Assembly: GCF_018860565.1 (NCBI RefSeq)
Contig: NZ_JAHKPS010000018.1
Location: 1-64,000, forward strand
From: Winogradskyella psychrotolerans
Lineage (GTDB): Bacteria > Bacteroidota > Bacteroidia > Flavobacteriales > Flavobacteriaceae
Length of the DNA: 64,000 nt
Reading direction: 5' to 3'
The stretch's first letter is position 1; each line of letters starts with the position of its first letter. The notes below the pieces were generated by a model, which made no database searches, was not told where the DNA came from, and worked only from the letters and a program-made list of their open reading frames with translations. Both the position numbers and the translations under genes were made by a program. Shown piece after piece: positions 27,305-37,100 of the stretch.

Positions 27305-27323
27305 TACGTAGTTTTATGGGTCA

Positions 27324-27359
27324 TAAAAAAATAAAGCGCACTTAAAAAATAAGTACGCT
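27324..27359 (-). terminator. terminator of the secreted phosphoesterase gene
   Basis: AGCGCACTTA (27335-27344) pairs with TAAGTACGCT (27350-27359), with one mismatch and an A5 loop, and an A-rich tract (T-rich in transcript sense) follows on the minus strand. A second copy of the right arm, TAAGTACGCT, lies at 27383-27392 across the stop codon and could compete for the same left arm. Confidence 0.7.
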
Positions 27360-27391
27360 CTATAAAAATAACTTTTATTTATTAAGTACGC

Positions 27392-30300
27392 TTAATTAAT
27401 TATTAATTTTTGAGTACGTTTTTTATTAGCGTTAGAAATAAGCTTTATAATATAAATTCCTGTAGTTAGATGATCTACGTCTATAGATTGTGTCGTAATA
27501 CTGCTATCTAAGGTATTATTCATTAATACTCTTCCGTTAAGATCATATAATGCAAAGCGTGTTTGTGTTTGCAATTGTCCTTCAATAACTATTGCTTTTT
27601 CATTTGGCTTTTTATAAATACTTAAACGGTCTAAATTTTGTTGCTCTAAGCTAAGTGCATTTGCTTCTAATCTTAAATAAAAACGACCAAAACCAGATAT
27701 ATCACTCAAAGCAGTAAAAGTATAATCGTGATCAGACAATACCGTAAATGTATTGGTTAGTGTGTCTTCTAAATAAACTTCAGTTGCATTAGGAAGTGTA
27801 GACTCAGACAATGACACTGTGATTTCTTGTCCTTGTAAGGCGCTAATACCTAAAGCAATAGTATTATTATTAATGTCGTTAGTTTCTAAAGCTTGAATAG
27901 CCATAAATGCCCCCGTATTATCTTCAACTAATTTAGAATAGATTGAAAACTCTGGAGCAACATCTTGAAATAAAGCGGCATCATAACCAGGGTCTAAACC
28001 TAATGTTGCGTTTTCATTAAAGTAAATAGCTGTATTAAACGTGTCTAATGCGTTATTATTTATTTGAATTTTAATATAGCCGCCATTTGACGAGCCTGTT
28101 GCATTACGTCCTAAAATAAAATCATCTGTAGCACCTGTTGTTCGCATTGCAGGTGTAAATGATATGGTTTCGTTACTTGACTTACTTTTTACAAAGAAAC
28201 CTTGACCTGGAGCAATTAATTGCCCTGAGTTTAAATGATTTAAAATAGTCCATCCATTGGAAGCATCTCCATCAAAACCATATATAGCTTGATAGGCTCC
28301 AGAATCTAACTTTGTTTTGTTAAGATCAAAGAATGTTATAAAATCTATATAAGAAGGGTAAGGGTTTCCTATTAAATTCCAACCGTTATAAGAGCCTGCA
28401 GATTCTGTAATTGGTATTGTAAAACCAGTTGTTTCTACTTCACCAGTAAAAGTCACTGTAGTGCCGCTTATGCCATCTTCAGAAGCGTCCCTTGCTGCTC
28501 TATAACCTACACCTTTATCTAAGGTTGTAGCAGCATTAGCTGTAGTTGAATAAATTTCATAAGATCCAGCCGGTTCATTAAATGGTCCAAATAGTTTCTG
28601 AATTGTATTGTTTGGGTTCTCATAAATATTAGGATTTGCAGATGCAAAATCTCCGAAATTTTGACCTGTAAAAGGAGATGATATTAAATCATTACCTGTA
28701 GAGCCATTACTAAAGGCATTTATATGGCGTTTGTAAGAGACGTTACCTGTACTAGATCCTTCTATTATTAAACTTGAATATTTAGTAGAAATAGATTCTA
28801 AAATTAAATTTCCATTGTTAACCAAATCTCCTTTTATGGTTAAACTAGCTCCTTCCTTAATAATTACCGTAGCACCACTTTGTATTTCTAAGTCATTAAC
28901 CTCAACGTTTTGGTCTGCGTCAATAACATAAGTGCCATCTGCAATAATAGTATGTTTAGTTCCTGAATATTCATCAGGGCCATCACTATAGATCCAAGAT
29001 CCATCGCAATATAATATAGTATTAGCAGGTATGGTTACACCACAACTGTTGCCAGGTGATAAATATTGAATTAATGTGGCTTTAGTTGTTGTTGCACTGT
29101 CGTTGTTACTATTCGCAACACCTCCTCTTCCTCTTAAGTGAATACTTACTAAATCGTTAATACCATCACTATATACTTGTACTCTTAAGGCATCTGCTTC
29201 TATAGGATTAAAAGTTGGACCTCCCCATTCAAAAATTCCGTCATCTATCCAACCTCCTTGACCTTGAGAAAGTGTCGTCCAAACTCCATCTTTCCTATAA
29301 CTTATAATCCACATAGAATCTTCTTGATCTTGGTTAGAATAAGAACCTCCAAATGTTATGTAATTCATGTATTTTACATTTGGCCAATTTACTTGCCATT
29401 TAAAACCTTCATCTGCAGTAGGCTTTCCTAAATTCTCATTAAAACTAACTCCATATTCATTATATGCTGTTTTAGTTTTATAATCATCAGTAACTGGATC
29501 ATATAATATATCGCCAGGTACACCTCTACCATTAGCAGCGGAGCCATACACTACAGCTTCTGGAAGTAATGCTAAGTTTGAATTATCATCAGGGCCATTA
29601 TCCGGAATACCATCTAAGCTACAACGACTTGGTGCTTCAAAAGCTCTTTCTGCGGTATAATTACATGCTTCTTCTGTAAAATTAGCGATTATATCTACAT
29701 CCAATCCATCTGCTGCTAAACCTGTAAGTGTTACAGTTTGTGGACTTGTACCAATAGGGAATGATTGCCCATTTACCATTAAAGAACCTGATGCAGGTGG
29801 GGAAACATATTCTATAATCAAATCTTGAGAATACGTATCATTAATATCATTACATATAGTTTGAGTACCAACAGTTACATTTGTAATTGGACAATTTGCA
29901 TTATAAAAGACAACCAATTTAGGAGAATTGTTTACCGATCCATTTCTAGATTCTGCGACACGTCTACCTGAACCAGAAACAATAAAAGTCACTGCATTTC
30001 CTACTTCCCAGCCTGGTTGAGTTATAATTTCTGTAATAATTGACTGAAGATAAGGTGAGCGTTGTTTATAGCCATTTTGTCCACTATAATCCCAAGCTTC
30101 AACATTACTCCAGGATTCTGAACTAGTGGTTAATGATCTTGATGAAATATTATAATTACTTGATGAAAAACCATTACTATCATCTGATAATTCTCCATGG
30201 AAAACTAAATTCGTCGTATCCGAAGTTGCCTCATCAGCTTGAAATTGTACATATGCACGATGAATTGTTGCTCCTTTCGGAATATTTATATTATTAAACC

Positions 30301-31798
30301 TAAGACCAATAATTTGGTCATAATTAGTTGCGTTATCAGTATCAGTAACAAATTCTAAATCACTACTAGTATAGCTTACAACTCCTGTTGAAATAAATTC
30401 TTCTGCGTCATCTCCTGAGGCAATAATAGAGTAGGTTTCGTTTGTTGTAGTTAATTCATCAACTCCAACACAATTACAATTACCATCTTCTTCGTCATTA
30501 ATTGTAGTGGCATCATTGTCATCACAGACAACACCTCTCGGAGGGCAATTAACATCTGGTGCATTAGATATTGTTACCACAGCACCTGTTGAAGGTGAAA
30601 AAACATTTAAGTTGGCTGGTAGTGTAAATGGATCTGTGTTAGAAACTGATCCAACCGAACTAGCATTACTTACGTCAATTGTTCTTAATTCTATTTTAAG
30701 GGCATCTACAAATACGAGTTTAAACTGATTAAATGATCCAGAGCTTCTAGTCCATGTTTTAACGTCATCAGCTGGTCTTAATGGAGCTCCCCAACAGCCT
30801 TCGCCAGTGTATACTGTACCATTAATTTGTTCAATCACAAAACCTTCATCATTTCCAGAATTATCTGAAGGTTTAACAGGCCAAGTTGTTTTAGCAACAT
30901 GAGAATCGCAATCAACTACTAAACGGACACCTTCATCATAAAAAAGTTGAGCCCAAGCATCATACTGGTTATTGTTTTCTCCTTTCCAAGCAGCATGAGG
31001 ACGCATGGGTTTATGATACTGAGCCATTTTCCATTTCAAGTTAGGAGAAGCTGTAGATAGGTCATTTTCTAACCATGTTTTTTGATCACCTAAAACTGAA
31101 ATTTCGGAATTTAAGGTGTAAGCTTTTATTAAATCATTACCAAATGTTACAGAATAATAAGAATCAGCATTAGGCGTATCAAATAATTTATAAATAGTTT
31201 CAGAATCTGTTTCGTGATTTCCTCTAGCAGGTATAATTGGAAACATTCTTCCATCACTTGCTATAGTTAATTGCCAATCGTCAAACCATTCTTGCCATTC
31301 TCCGGAACTATTTGAATCGGTCATGTCTCCTGCAAAAAATATACCGTGTGGTTTTAGTTTAGAAACTAAGAGATTGGCATTTTGCCTTGGTGTCCTGTTA
31401 TTTCTAGAATCACCACCTGCAATAAAAGACAAACGGCTTAAGTCATTAGGTGCGGTTCTGAACCAAAAACGTTGACTTGTACTATTACTATCTTTAATAA
31501 CAAAATAATAGTTGGTGTTTGGAGTTAAGCCTGTAAGTCTTGCAAAGCGATTATCCATACCTTTGAAAGAAACGGTTCTATCAATGGTTTTTGTATAGGC
31601 GTATAATGTATGATCTGTACCGTGATCTACAGTATCATAATAAACAACAGGTGAAGTACCATCTATTTGATTCCAGCCTATAGTAATCGTAGTGGATGGA
31701 TCATCCATTATCATGATACGATACTTATCATTGTTAGCAAAACCTAAAGAAATACTTAATAAAAGTAGTAAGTAGGTTAAATGTGTTTTATATTTCAT
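27392..31798 (-). CDS. secreted metallophosphoesterase with T9SS type A sorting domain
   Basis: This 1468-residue exported protein has a signal peptide (MKYKTHLTYLLLLLSISLGF), a fibronectin-III-like domain as in purple acid phosphatases (about 25-125, with LTGLTPNTNYYFVI), and a calcineurin-like phosphoesterase domain (about 125-370). The latter's metal motifs are AGGDSRNN, FFAGDMTDSN, PARGNHETD and VVDCDSH. A DNRLRE-like beta-sandwich (about 455-640) follows, then ligand-binding-like and adhesive regions. The C terminus is a type A T9SS tail: LYDLNGRVLMNN, then TTGIYIIKLIS and QKLIIN. It is therefore exported through the outer membrane by T9SS and probably released or anchored at the surface to gain phosphate from organic compounds. 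It shares an ATGA overlap with the membrane-protein gene upstream. Confidence 0.88.
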   Translation of the reverse strand: MKYKTHLTYLLLLLSISLGFANNDKYRIMIMDDPSTTITIGWNQIDGTSPVVYYDTVDHGTDHTLYAYTKTIDRTVSFKGMDNRFARLTGLTPNTNYYFVIKDSNSTSQRFWFRTAPNDLSRLSFIAGGDSRNNRTPRQNANLLVSKLKPHGIFFAGDMTDSNSSGEWQEWFDDWQLTIASDGRMFPIIPARGNHETDSETIYKLFDTPNADSYYSVTFGNDLIKAYTLNSEISVLGDQKTWLENDLSTASPNLKWKMAQYHKPMRPHAAWKGENNNQYDAWAQLFYDEGVRLVVDCDSHVAKTTWPVKPSDNSGNDEGFVIEQINGTVYTGEGCWGAPLRPADDVKTWTRSSGSFNQFKLVFVDALKIELRTIDVSNASSVGSVSNTDPFTLPANLNVFSPSTGAVVTISNAPDVNCPPRGVVCDDNDATTINDEEDGNCNCVGVDELTTTNETYSIIASGDDAEEFISTGVVSYTSSDLEFVTDTDNATNYDQIIGLRFNNINIPKGATIHRAYVQFQADEATSDTTNLVFHGELSDDSNGFSSSNYNISSRSLTTSSESWSNVEAWDYSGQNGYKQRSPYLQSIITEIITQPGWEVGNAVTFIVSGSGRRVAESRNGSVNNSPKLVVFYNANCPITNVTVGTQTICNDINDTYSQDLIIEYVSPPASGSLMVNGQSFPIGTSPQTVTLTGLAADGLDVDIIANFTEEACNYTAERAFEAPSRCSLDGIPDNGPDDNSNLALLPEAVVYGSAANGRGVPGDILYDPVTDDYKTKTAYNEYGVSFNENLGKPTADEGFKWQVNWPNVKYMNYITFGGSYSNQDQEDSMWIISYRKDGVWTTLSQGQGGWIDDGIFEWGGPTFNPIEADALRVQVYSDGINDLVSIHLRGRGGVANSNNDSATTTKATLIQYLSPGNSCGVTIPANTILYCDGSWIYSDGPDEYSGTKHTIIADGTYVIDADQNVEVNDLEIQSGATVIIKEGASLTIKGDLVNNGNLILESISTKYSSLIIEGSSTGNVSYKRHINAFSNGSTGNDLISSPFTGQNFGDFASANPNIYENPNNTIQKLFGPFNEPAGSYEIYSTTANAATTLDKGVGYRAARDASEDGISGTTVTFTGEVETTGFTIPITESAGSYNGWNLIGNPYPSYIDFITFFDLNKTKLDSGAYQAIYGFDGDASNGWTILNHLNSGQLIAPGQGFFVKSKSSNETISFTPAMRTTGATDDFILGRNATGSSNGGYIKIQINNNALDTFNTAIYFNENATLGLDPGYDAALFQDVAPEFSIYSKLVEDNTGAFMAIQALETNDINNNTIALGISALQGQEITVSLSESTLPNATEVYLEDTLTNTFTVLSDHDYTFTALSDISGFGRFYLRLEANALSLEQQNLDRLSIYKKPNEKAIVIEGQLQTQTRFALYDLNGRVLMNNTLDSSITTQSIDVDHLTTGIYIIKLISNANKKRTQKLIIN

Positions 31799-32658
31799 GC
31801 TACTTGTCTTTTATGGTTTGTTTTATTCATTTCAATTAAAAGAACTATTAAGGGGATAATTCCATGTGCCAATCTATAAATTGTTAGATAGGCAGAACCA
31901 TGAATTGAACTTGATATAAAATCTATATTAAAACCAGATACTATTCTGGCAAATGCTGTTGCAAAGCCCCAAATTATCATATACCATAATGCATATTTAG
32001 ATAATTTTGGCACAAATACTAATAGGGCACATAACACATCTAAAAAACCAACAATAAATAGAAATAGCGTGGCCTGTGTTTCATTAACACCTAAGATAAT
32101 AATCGTCATGTCTATAAAATGTCCAGGACGATATGGTATACCCATTGCCATAAACCCATGAGGAATAAAAGTAAATGCTATAGCAATTTTTAATCCATTG
32201 ATTAATTTTTTGTTATTTGAGTCTATTTTAATATTACGCCACAGTAAAAATGGTGCAGATAATTGAATGCTCGTTTCAAAAAGTTGTAGAAAATCATAAT
32301 TTTTATCCTTGACCATACAAATTCCAAGTAAGAATAATAAAAAGAAACCTAGACCTATAATGAAACGCTTTAGTTTTAACCATTTTATTTGATGCCAAAG
32401 TAAACTGACCAAAGCGGCAATTAAGAAGATTAAACTATTAAATTTAGTGAATCCTTCTATCCAATTATTTACAGTTTTACTTGTTGCATAATCATACCAA
32501 GAATAATTAAAAATACCTTCTACAATAGGCGTTAATAGACTTTCATCCCAAAGTATAGCTCGGTAGGGACCACCAAAAAAAAACAATTGATATGCTCTAC
32601 CTATAAAAACGGTAAAAGCACATAGCTTAACGAGCGATATTAATTTGAATTTATTCAT
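31795..32658 (-). CDS. polytopic membrane protein, function unknown
   Basis: This 287-residue protein has about seven hydrophobic helices. A conserved-looking segment FFFGGPYRAILWDESL lies in the first loop, and IPHGFMAMGIPYRPGHFI sits between later helices. The last helices (FIVGFLDVLCALLVFVPKLS and following) look like DoxX-type membrane proteins, but I cannot assign a family with confidence. Its stop overlaps the start of the secreted phosphoesterase by 4 bases, so the two are translationally coupled and may act together at the envelope. Confidence 0.7.
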   Translation of the reverse strand: MNKFKLISLVKLCAFTVFIGRAYQLFFFGGPYRAILWDESLLTPIVEGIFNYSWYDYATSKTVNNWIEGFTKFNSLIFLIAALVSLLWHQIKWLKLKRFIIGLGFFLLFLLGICMVKDKNYDFLQLFETSIQLSAPFLLWRNIKIDSNNKKLINGLKIAIAFTFIPHGFMAMGIPYRPGHFIDMTIIILGVNETQATLFLFIVGFLDVLCALLVFVPKLSKYALWYMIIWGFATAFARIVSGFNIDFISSSIHGSAYLTIYRLAHGIIPLIVLLIEMNKTNHKRQVA

Positions 32659-33138
32659 TTAGAGCGCTTAAAATTAATCATTTTCTTACCAAAGATATTT
32701 TATAATCGATTAATTGAATATATATCCTTTGAATTGGATATTATTAATCAACTAATGCTTGTAAAATCATATAAATAGCACAAAGTATGATTGAAAATTA
32801 TAGAAAGTTTTCTAATATTTAGAGTCATAAAATCTAATAAAGTCACTGTTAGATTTGTTAAAGTTTAGATGTTTTTACATACTATCTGTTCTTTAAAGAC
32901 TTTATTGAATTTTTTGAAGACTAGAAGTAGCGTTTTTTAACGATAAGGATATAAGTAGAAATAAGTGTATAAGTACTGCAATCAAAATAACTTTCATGTT
33001 ATTCCAATTGCAGTTAATTGTTTTATTTATTGGTTTTTAAAGTTTGTCACTTCTTGCAATTGTTTTAATTTATTTTGTCCTGTTCAAAGCATTGTAGTAT
33101 TGGTTTGTAATGCATAACGTTAATTACCTTATCACAGT
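32659..33138. other. 480-base intergenic region
   Basis: This stretch separates the surface operon from the membrane-protein gene. It holds an AT-rich 8-bp inverted repeat AAATCTAA/TTAGATTT (32830-32837 and 32849-32856, 11-base loop) and a short minus-strand reading frame reported separately. No promoter box matching TAnnTTTG with certainty and no RNA gene is recognised. Confidence 0.6.
32902..32997 (-). CDS. possible 31-residue single-helix membrane peptide
   Basis: An ATG at 32997 opens a 31-codon frame ending in TAA. The peptide is MKVILIAVLIHLFLLISLSL followed by a polar tail of 11 residues. Residues 3-20 form one continuous hydrophobic helix after a lysine, as in small bacterial membrane peptides. 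It lies in the large intergenic gap after the PorP/SprF gene. There is no ribosome-binding site and no homologue known to me, and a chance frame of this length is possible. Confidence 0.25.
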   Translation of the reverse strand: MKVILIAVLIHLFLLISLSLKNATSSLQKIQ

Positions 33139-34122
33139 TTATCTATAATAACTTTGACTAGTTCCTCTTGTACAAGCACAATTACTTATGCCTTGTAAAA
33201 AGTCTAACCCAATAGTAACCATATGAGTCCCTGTATTAAATCCAGACAAATCGTTTAATGTTAATTGATATGAGTAAGCAAAAAAGAATTTGTTAAATGT
33301 AATTCCGCCCATTGGTCCTAAATTTAAGGGTTTAAAAAATTGATCATTTAAAAAACGGTAAGACCCTCCTACAAAATAGTAATCTCCTTTACGATTGAAT
33401 TTTCTGTATTTAAAATTGACATCTGTACTAGAGCGTTTATCGCTATCAAACATTTGATAAAAAACTGAAGGCTCAAACTCTACATCTTTATTTTGTTTAC
33501 TTTTTATAACAAGTCCAGTGTATAACTGATAATTTAATAACTGAATTGGCTCTACACCTTCATAATTATCAATATCTTTTTTCATGATGTTATTAGCATT
33601 CAAACTCACATAAAATGCCTTCCATCGGTATAAAATACCAGCATCAAAGTTATTGTTTGTAATCCCTCTGTCATCGGTGATTGCTGGGTCTAATATTGGA
33701 ATATCATAGGTGGTATTAAAATCTTCAATAGCAACTCTAAAATTATTTATGTTATAAGATAACCCAAAAGACAAATATTGTTTAGACTTATAATCTAAAG
33801 TTAAATGATGAGCAAAAGAAAACTTAACACCTTTTTGAATTGTATTTCCGTTTCTATCATTATAGGCAGATACACCAACTCCTGAACGGTTACCAATTCT
33901 AAAATCGGCATAGATAGATTGATTATCTGGTGCATTTTTTATACCAACCCATTGTGTTAGTCCATTAGCCCTTATTTTTAGATTATCTCCAATACCTGCA
34001 TATGTAGGTGAAATCACAAAGTCGTTATCTGCTAAGTATTGCGTAAATACAGGTAAATTTAATTCTTGACCATAACTATTAGCGAAGACCAAAAAAAGAA
34101 TATATAGTGTAATTTTTTTCAT
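33139..34122 (-). CDS. PorP/SprF family T9SS outer-membrane protein
   Basis: This 327-residue protein has a signal peptide (ending at about residue 18, SYG) and then the PorP/SprF pattern: LPVFTQYLADNDFVISPTYA, then FRIGNRSGVGVSAYNDRNGN, repeated beta strands and aromatic turns. SprF is required in Flavobacterium johnsoniae for secretion of the adhesin SprB, and type B T9SS cargo generally needs a PorP/SprF partner. Here the gene directly follows the 2737-residue type B cargo gene (29 bases), so it is the probable partner. The C terminus ends in CACTRGTSQSYYR, which is unusual for a barrel terminus. Confidence 0.93.
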   Translation of the reverse strand: MKKITLYILFLVFANSYGQELNLPVFTQYLADNDFVISPTYAGIGDNLKIRANGLTQWVGIKNAPDNQSIYADFRIGNRSGVGVSAYNDRNGNTIQKGVKFSFAHHLTLDYKSKQYLSFGLSYNINNFRVAIEDFNTTYDIPILDPAITDDRGITNNNFDAGILYRWKAFYVSLNANNIMKKDIDNYEGVEPIQLLNYQLYTGLVIKSKQNKDVEFEPSVFYQMFDSDKRSSTDVNFKYRKFNRKGDYYFVGGSYRFLNDQFFKPLNLGPMGGITFNKFFFAYSYQLTLNDLSGFNTGTHMVTIGLDFLQGISNCACTRGTSQSYYR

Positions 34123-34151
34123 AATGTTATCTCTTTAAATGTTCTTGGCTG

Positions 34152-37100
34152 TTATCTATATAGTGTAAAATGTCCTACAAATTCTTTATTATGCGTGGTG
34201 TCATTTGTTCTAACAACAAACCAATAATCTCCCATTGGCAAATCTCTACCATTATATTTTCCATCCCAAACTTCTCCAACTCTGTAAGTCGCGACTTTAC
34301 GTCCATATCTATCAAAAATATCGAAGGTTAGGTTAGGGTAGTTTTGTGTACAACCAGGTGCCCAAGTATCGTAAGAGTTGTCTCCGTTTGGTGTAAACCA
34401 GTTTGGAATACAAATATCTTCGAACTCTAACTCAATTTGTGCGGTTGCATAACAACCTGCGCTGTCTGTGACTGTAACAGTGTATATTCCAGATTCATAA
34501 ATGATATAAGAATTTATATCACCATAATCTTCACCATTCAAAGTAAATTGATAGTCTCCTTCACCTCCAGAGGCAGTTGCAATAAATTCGTTAAGTTCTT
34601 CTCCTTCTGCTAAGGTTAATGTAATAGGATCAGTTGCTTCAATATCGAAGAATTCTGTAGATTGTATACAACCATTCGTGTGTCTAACTTCTATAATATG
34701 ATCTGTTCCTACAGGTACATTATAAAAGATGTTACTTTCTTGATAAGTACCACCATTTAATGAGTAATCTAATTGAGAAAGGTCTTCTATAGAAGCATCA
34801 ACCGTAACGGTAACAGCGTTTACTTGTGTATTATTTTCACAAATGTTTTCAATTAAAATTTCCGGTAAAATACTAACTGATTCTGGAAATGTAATATTCC
34901 ATTCAGATTCACATCCTTCGGCATCTCTTACAAATACAATATGATCTCCACCAACTAAGTTTGTAAAATCAAATTCCGTTTGTACTGCACTACCTGTAGT
35001 GTAAACACCGTTATAATTATCTAAACTCACACTATAAGGAAGTGTACCTCCTGAAATGGCAATACTAAATTCTCCATCTTCATATCCGGTACAAACTTCA
35101 GGGAAGAATGAATCCGCAACGATACTTAATATAACTGGATTTGGTTCTGTTATAGTAAAATCGAAAGTTAAGTAACAACCTAATTGATCTTGTACAATAA
35201 CGTTATAATCTCCAGGCGCTAAATTCTCGAAGGTATTAGTTTCAAAAAATTGATTGAGTTGTGGTGAAATAGCATATTTAATAATTCCAGTTCCACCAGA
35301 AGCGGTGATTTCAACAGAACCATTATTATTTCCTGCACAGCTTACATTGTTAACTACAATACTAGCATCAAGTGGTGCATCTGGTTCTGTGATGCTAATA
35401 GGAGCAGAAGTTGCATTACAATCTCCACTCTCTACAAGAACAACATAATCACCTGCATAAAGTTCTGTAAAAAAGCCAGGACTATTTTCTGTAGCAATTA
35501 CCGGATTGCCTAAATTATCTTGAAGCGTATAGGTGTAATTTCCTAATCCACCTACTGCTGTAGCTATAATTGTTCCGTTATTATCACCAGCACAATTAAT
35601 AGTTGGGTTAGTAGACTCTAAGGTAACTTCTAATGTTGGTAATGGATCTACGATGATTTCATTAGATACGTTAGTAACACAGCCATTGGCATCTCTTACA
35701 TAATAAGCATACGTACCATCAGGAACTGAGAATGTTGTCGATGTTGCAAATGTCCCTATAATAGGTGTAAACGAAGGGTTTTCGCTATAGGAATATAAAC
35801 CTGTTCCACCAGTTGCACTTAATGTTAATGTAGATTCTGTTAAACATGTTTGTGTTGTTGTTCTTATCAAACTAGCTTCAATTGGTGCAGGCTCAGTAAT
35901 CACAATATTAACAGATGTAAATTCACAATCATAACCATCAGTAATTCTAACAAAATAGGTTCCAGGCCCTAAGTTTTCAAATACATTAGAGGTTTGCGGA
36001 CCAGAAACACTAGGTGTTGGTAAAACGGTATTTAATGTATAAGTATAATTTGTGCCTTGTCCGCCAGTAACATTACTAATAGTAATACTCGCATCTTGAT
36101 CTCCAAAACAAGATAATACTGTTGTACTTGGAGTAAATGTTGCAGTAATTGGATCAGGTGTTTCTAAAGTTATAGTTTCAGAAACAATACAACCACCAGC
36201 ATCTCTAACATTTACGATGTAAGTTCCAGCAGATAATCCACTAAATGAACCATTGTTAGAATAAGCTACAGTTGCAGCTCCTGTTAGTTCATATTCATAA
36301 TCTCCCCAACCACCGGTAGCAATAGCTGTTATGGTACCTTCATTATCATTACATGTTACATTTGAAGTTTCAGAAACGCTTAATGTCATCGCTTCTAAAG
36401 GAGACGCAATAATGACACTAGATGTTGCAGAACAGAACGGGATATCTGTTTCAGTAATAACCACTGAAAATGTTCCTGCTTCCATTCCTGTTACTATTTC
36501 AGGATTGGTAGATGTGTTTGCATTTACAATTCCTGTTACAGAAGTACCCAGACTATCAAAGACCTCATAAGTATATGCTCCGGTGTAATTAGCTATATTA
36601 ATTTCAAATGAGCCAGAGTTATCTCCAAAACAAGTAATAGCATTTGGAGTCAGACTAAGTGTAGGAAGTATAGCTTCTGCAACTGAAATAGATACCTCTT
36701 CAGTACAAGATGTTACAGTGTCTGTAATTGTAATTGTATACATTCCTGAAGGGACTCCAGAAAACACATCTCCCGCAAAACTAATTGAAGCAGGATTAGG
36801 TGAAATGCTATAGGTATAAGATCCAGATCCACCTATAGTGGTCATGGTAATTTCACCATCATCATCATTACATGTTGGTAAAGCTGTTACCTCTGGTATA
36901 ATAGTAATAGGTGCAACTACGTCTACTGAAACTGTGTTACCACAGCCATTAACATCATTAATTGTTATAGTATGTGTACCTGAATATAAATTTGAAAGTG
37001 TAAATGGAAATGTTTGTGTTTGAAATGCGCCACCATCAATACTCACACTGTAAGGAGGTGTACCTACAGTATCTAATGTTACGTCAATTTCATAAGCACC

